Of a DNA stretch of 64,000 nucleotides, positions 61,264 through 64,000 are shown in pieces. Within the stretch, counting starts at the first letter, position 1. Each line of letters opens with the position of its first letter. The DNA is from BJ22 sp021298375 (GTDB lineage: Bacteria > Planctomycetota > Planctomycetia > Pirellulales > Pirellulaceae), in the NCBI GenBank assembly GCA_046343015.1, contig JBKDOL010000121.1, positions 140,752-204,751 on the forward strand, read 5' to 3'. The notes under the pieces were generated by a model. That model worked only from the letters and a program-made list of their open reading frames with translations, was not told the DNA's origin and did no database searches. A program made the translations under genes and the position numbers.

Positions 61264-63393
61264 ATGAGGTCAGTCTTGGCAGATGAGAAGACAGTCAAGC
61301 CGGAAGGCTCGCATGGTCACCAGCGACTTGGTCACCAGCGACTTCATCAGGCGTTTCGGGCAGCCCTCGCGATTGCCGGCTTTGCCCTTGCCTTCTTCCT
61401 CCTGCAGCGACTCACATTTCTCCTCCGGTTTCCCCCCTACGAGCGAACCACATTCTGGGTTCCCGGGGCATTGACGTTCAGTATCCTGCTCATCGCGCCG
61501 CTCAAAAACTGGTGGTGGTATTATGTGGGGTTATGCCTGGCCGGGTACGCCGCATACTACGGAGACCAGCAAATCCCCGCTTCTATCGCACTCCTTTCGG
61601 CTCAATTTCATTTCCTGGCGGTTGCAGCGGGAGTTTTTTTTATCCGTCGTTTTGCCGATGGCATCCCCTTTGCCACGGTTGGCTCGATGCTCGCTTTTGT
61701 CCTCGCTGCCGTGTTCATCGTGCCGTTCGCCACCTCCGTCCCCGCCGACCTGATTCGGCTCTATCAAGGCAACCCCCACGTCTGGCCGACGGCAATCCGC
61801 TCCTTTCTGAGCATCGCTCTGGGAATGCTGATTGCAACACCCGCCTTGACCACGCTGCTGGTGCAGTTTCGAAACGGGTGGCAATCGACCAATCGCACAA
61901 AGGTGCTTGAGGCTCTGGCATTGTCTGCCGCTCTGCTCGTCATCAGCTTCTGGGTGTTTACAAAACCTGCTGAAGGCAATGCCCCCTCTTTGATTTACGC
62001 ACCGATGCCTTTTCTGCTTTGGGCTGCCCTCCGCTTCGAGGTTTCCGGCGCCAGTTGGGCGCTGTTGGTGATCGCCTACCTTTCGACATGGAACGCGATC
62101 AATGGCCGCGGTCCGTTTTCCGCCGAAACACCCGATGAACATGTGCTGCAATTGCAGGTATTTCTGCTCGCGGTCTCCCTGCCGCTGCTGCTGGTAGCCG
62201 CAGGCGCTGGCGAGCGGCGGCGGGCCTACTCGCGCCTGCTCGAAGAAATGCAGGAGCGGAGACGGACTGAGGAACGCTTTCGACTGGTCGTGGAGTCGAC
62301 GCCCAATGCGATGCTGATGATCAATCGATCCGGCGAAATCGTCCTCGCCAACCAGCAGACCGAGCGATTGTTCGGGTATCGCCAGGAAGAATTGCTCGGC
62401 CAGCCCTTCGAACGGATCTTTCCCGAGCGATTGCGACCGGAACCAGCCAAATCGCTGCGTGAATTCTTCGCGGCCCCAGCCCTCCGCGGAATCGGCAACG
62501 AAGAGGAATTGTGCGGCCTGAGAAAAAATGGCAGCGAGTTCCCCCTGGAAATTGGCCTGACTCCGATCGAATCCCCCGGCGGTTTGCTGGCGTTTGCGGT
62601 CGTGACCGACAATACGGAGAAGCGCCGTGCGGAGGAGGCCCGCCGCGAACTGGTTCATGCCTCGAGACTGGCCGTCTTGAGTGAGTTCACCGCTTCGATC
62701 GCTCATGAAATTAACCAACCCCTCGGTGCGATCCTCAGCAACGCGGATGCAGCTGAGCTGCTGCTCGAAAATGCCTCGCCTCCCTTGGACGAAGTCCGTC
62801 GGATTCTTGCCGACATTCGCAGTGACGATTTGCGGGCCAGCGAAGTGATTAGGAAACTGCGAGGTTTGCTCCGCCGCGGCGAAGTGGAACGCCAGCCACT
62901 CGATCTCAACGGGGTGGTCCGCGATGTGAGCATCATTCTGCGGGCAGAAGCGCAGCGCCGGGGGGTCGAAATTATTCTCAAACTCTCGGCAAACCCTTGT
63001 ATCGTCTGGGGCGATCGAGTCCATTTGCAACAAGTACTGCTCAACCTGATCGTCAACGGATTTGAAGCGATGGCCGAAACCCGGGGCGACCGCCGCGTCA
63101 CGCTCAGCACGGAGTTGTCTGGAGGCGAGGTCATCGTCCGCGTATCCGATTCCGGTGCGGGAATCCCGGCCGAGCGACTGCCTAAACTTTTCGACCGGTT
63201 TTTCTCCACAAAGCGCGAAGGAATGGGCATGGGGCTGGCCATTTCGCGCTCACTGGTCGAAGAGCACGGCGGCCGGATTTGGGCCGAGAGTCCAAGCGGT
63301 TCGGGTGCTCATTTTTGTTTCGCATTGCCGCTGGAGCCCCCCGCGGCTGAAACCCAATCGGATTTGCTCAACTCAGTGGAGAGTCTTCGATGA
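61264..63393 (+). CDS. MASE1-PAS sensor histidine kinase
   Basis: This 709-residue kinase has a MASE1-type membrane sensor of about eight spans (35-310, including PYERTTFWVPGALTFSILLI), a PAS domain (about 335-455, RFRLVVESTPNAMLMINRSGEIVLAN), a HisKA domain with His481 in ASIAHEINQPLGA, and a HATPase_c domain (about 580-690, with LLNLIVNGFEAM, VSDSGAGI and MGMGLAISRSLV). The N-terminal cytoplasmic segment has two GHQRL units from a 15-bp tandem repeat. It shares four bases with the next gene (ATGA), so sensor and regulator are coupled. Confidence 0.92.
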   Translation: MRSVLADEKTVKPEGSHGHQRLGHQRLHQAFRAALAIAGFALAFFLLQRLTFLLRFPPYERTTFWVPGALTFSILLIAPLKNWWWYYVGLCLAGYAAYYGDQQIPASIALLSAQFHFLAVAAGVFFIRRFADGIPFATVGSMLAFVLAAVFIVPFATSVPADLIRLYQGNPHVWPTAIRSFLSIALGMLIATPALTTLLVQFRNGWQSTNRTKVLEALALSAALLVISFWVFTKPAEGNAPSLIYAPMPFLLWAALRFEVSGASWALLVIAYLSTWNAINGRGPFSAETPDEHVLQLQVFLLAVSLPLLLVAAGAGERRRAYSRLLEEMQERRRTEERFRLVVESTPNAMLMINRSGEIVLANQQTERLFGYRQEELLGQPFERIFPERLRPEPAKSLREFFAAPALRGIGNEEELCGLRKNGSEFPLEIGLTPIESPGGLLAFAVVTDNTEKRRAEEARRELVHASRLAVLSEFTASIAHEINQPLGAILSNADAAELLLENASPPLDEVRRILADIRSDDLRASEVIRKLRGLLRRGEVERQPLDLNGVVRDVSIILRAEAQRRGVEIILKLSANPCIVWGDRVHLQQVLLNLIVNGFEAMAETRGDRRVTLSTELSGGEVIVRVSDSGAGIPAERLPKLFDRFFSTKREGMGMGLAISRSLVEEHGGRIWAESPSGSGAHFCFALPLEPPAAETQSDLLNSVESLR
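61315..61344. repeat. 15-bp in-frame tandem repeat at the start of the kinase gene, 2 copies
   Basis: Two exact copies of GGTCACCAGCGACTT encode repeated GHQRL units. Confidence 0.9.
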
Positions 63394-64000
63394 CCGAAAC
63401 CATCCCGGTCGTGCATGTCATTGACGATGATGACTCGGTGAGAAAGGCGGTGACTCGCCTGCTCAAGGCAGCCGGATATGAAGCCCAGGATTACGCCAAT
63501 GCCGGCGATTTTTTACTCGCCGCACCAACTGCCGCCTCCGGCTGTCTCGTGCTCGATGTGCGAATGCCCGGCCCCAGTGGCTTGGAACTTCAGGCGGCAC
63601 TGAAGCGCCAAGGCAACTGCCTCCCGATCATCTTTCTCTCAGGGCACGGCGATATCCCCATGAGCGTCCAAGCCATCAAGGCTGGAGCGGTTGACTTCCT
63701 CACCAAGCCTGTTCAGCGGCAAGCACTTCTGGCCGCCGTCAGTCATGCCCTCGAAATCAACCGAGCCACCAGCGCCGAGCGGGCTCGGTCCGAGTTTCTT
63801 CAGTCCTGCTATCAGGCACTCACCGAACGCGAACGGGAAATTTTTCGCATGGTTGTCCAAGGAAGGTTGAATAAGCAGATCGCCTCCGCCCTCGGAATCG
63901 CCGAGCGGACAGTCAAGGCACACCGCGCTCAAGTCATGGAAAAGATGCAAGTCACCACCCTTGCCGATTTGGTACGTGTCGCCGGCGAACTGGGACTCGA
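63390..64000 (+). CDS. FixJ/NarL-type response regulator (3' partial)
   Basis: The gene runs off the right edge; about 203 codons are seen. The receiver domain (1-115) has the acidic pair in VIDDDD, phospho-acceptor Asp56 in LVLDVRMPGPSG and the lysine in FLTKPVQ. The output is a LuxR-type helix-turn-helix (about 145-200, LTEREREIFRMVVQG, KQIASALGIAERTVKAHR). It follows the MASE1 kinase with an ATGA overlap, so the two form a two-component system, similar in build to FixL/FixJ or TtrS/TtrR. The target genes cannot be named from this window; the divergent sulfatase is a candidate only by position. Confidence 0.92.
   Translation, partial: MTETIPVVHVIDDDDSVRKAVTRLLKAAGYEAQDYANAGDFLLAAPTAASGCLVLDVRMPGPSGLELQAALKRQGNCLPIIFLSGHGDIPMSVQAIKAGAVDFLTKPVQRQALLAAVSHALEINRATSAERARSEFLQSCYQALTEREREIFRMVVQGRLNKQIASALGIAERTVKAHRAQVMEKMQVTTLADLVRVAGELGL

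Noticed and set aside
61531..63033. Minus-strand open frame of 500 codons inside the histidine kinase
   Set aside because: It is antisense to a kinase with all catalytic motifs, and its composition (Gln-, Gly- and His-rich, no motifs) is typical of a shadow frame.

Overview
The window looks like a piece of a Planctomycetota chromosome, probably a free-living member of the Pirellulales/Planctomycetales type. This is inferred from the gene families: a FloA-type flotillin, a secreted sulfatase, a membrane protein with squalene-cyclase-like repeats, several unknowns of the kind seen in planctomycete genomes, high GC, and Shine-Dalgarno sites that are often weak or absent. No rRNA, tRNA, CRISPR array, phage or insertion sequence was seen. 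Both window edges cut genes: a spermidine-synthase-like protein on the left and a FixJ-type response regulator on the right.

Layout. 1-32 kb is mostly housekeeping: spermidine-synthase-like, rarA, a zinc-ribbon membrane protein, a LysM/L,D-transpeptidase-like protein, a CocE/NonD hydrolase, a beta-hydroxyacid dehydrogenase with sufS, floA with a small partner, a Gfo/Idh/MocA oxidoreductase, an ECF sigma/anti-sigma pair, panC-lgt, a squalene-repeat protein, fabH, an NRDE (TANGO2-like) protein, a CoiA-like putative nuclease, cysK, glnE, a DEAD-box helicase and a HEAT-like unknown. 32.5-33 kb holds a single-domain response regulator.

33.1-41.4 kb is the most striking block. It is a minus-strand operon-like run of DabA (DUF2309), two complex-I-like proton-channel subunits, and a SulP anion transporter that carries a STAS domain and then a C-terminal SbtB-like PII domain. 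Together these look like a complete inorganic-carbon (bicarbonate) accumulation island with its regulator built into the transporter. 42.7-54.3 kb holds a mutarotase-like protein and a metal-efflux cluster: HME-type RND pump, a double-length periplasmic adaptor, a metal-binding lipoprotein, a cysteine-rich secreted protein and, divergently, a TolC-type outer-membrane factor. An alpha/beta hydrolase fused to a CPXCG zinc domain sits inside this cluster. 54.5-64 kb holds a transglutaminase-esterase fusion, an unknown, a sulfatase followed by a secreted HAD phosphatase (separated by a terminator), and a MASE1 histidine kinase translationally coupled to its LuxR-type regulator.

A window-wide oddity is a large number of short, locus-specific direct tandem repeats (13-22 bp, two to five copies). 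They lie mostly in intergenic DNA or across stop codons, and those inside genes have 15-bp units that keep the frame.
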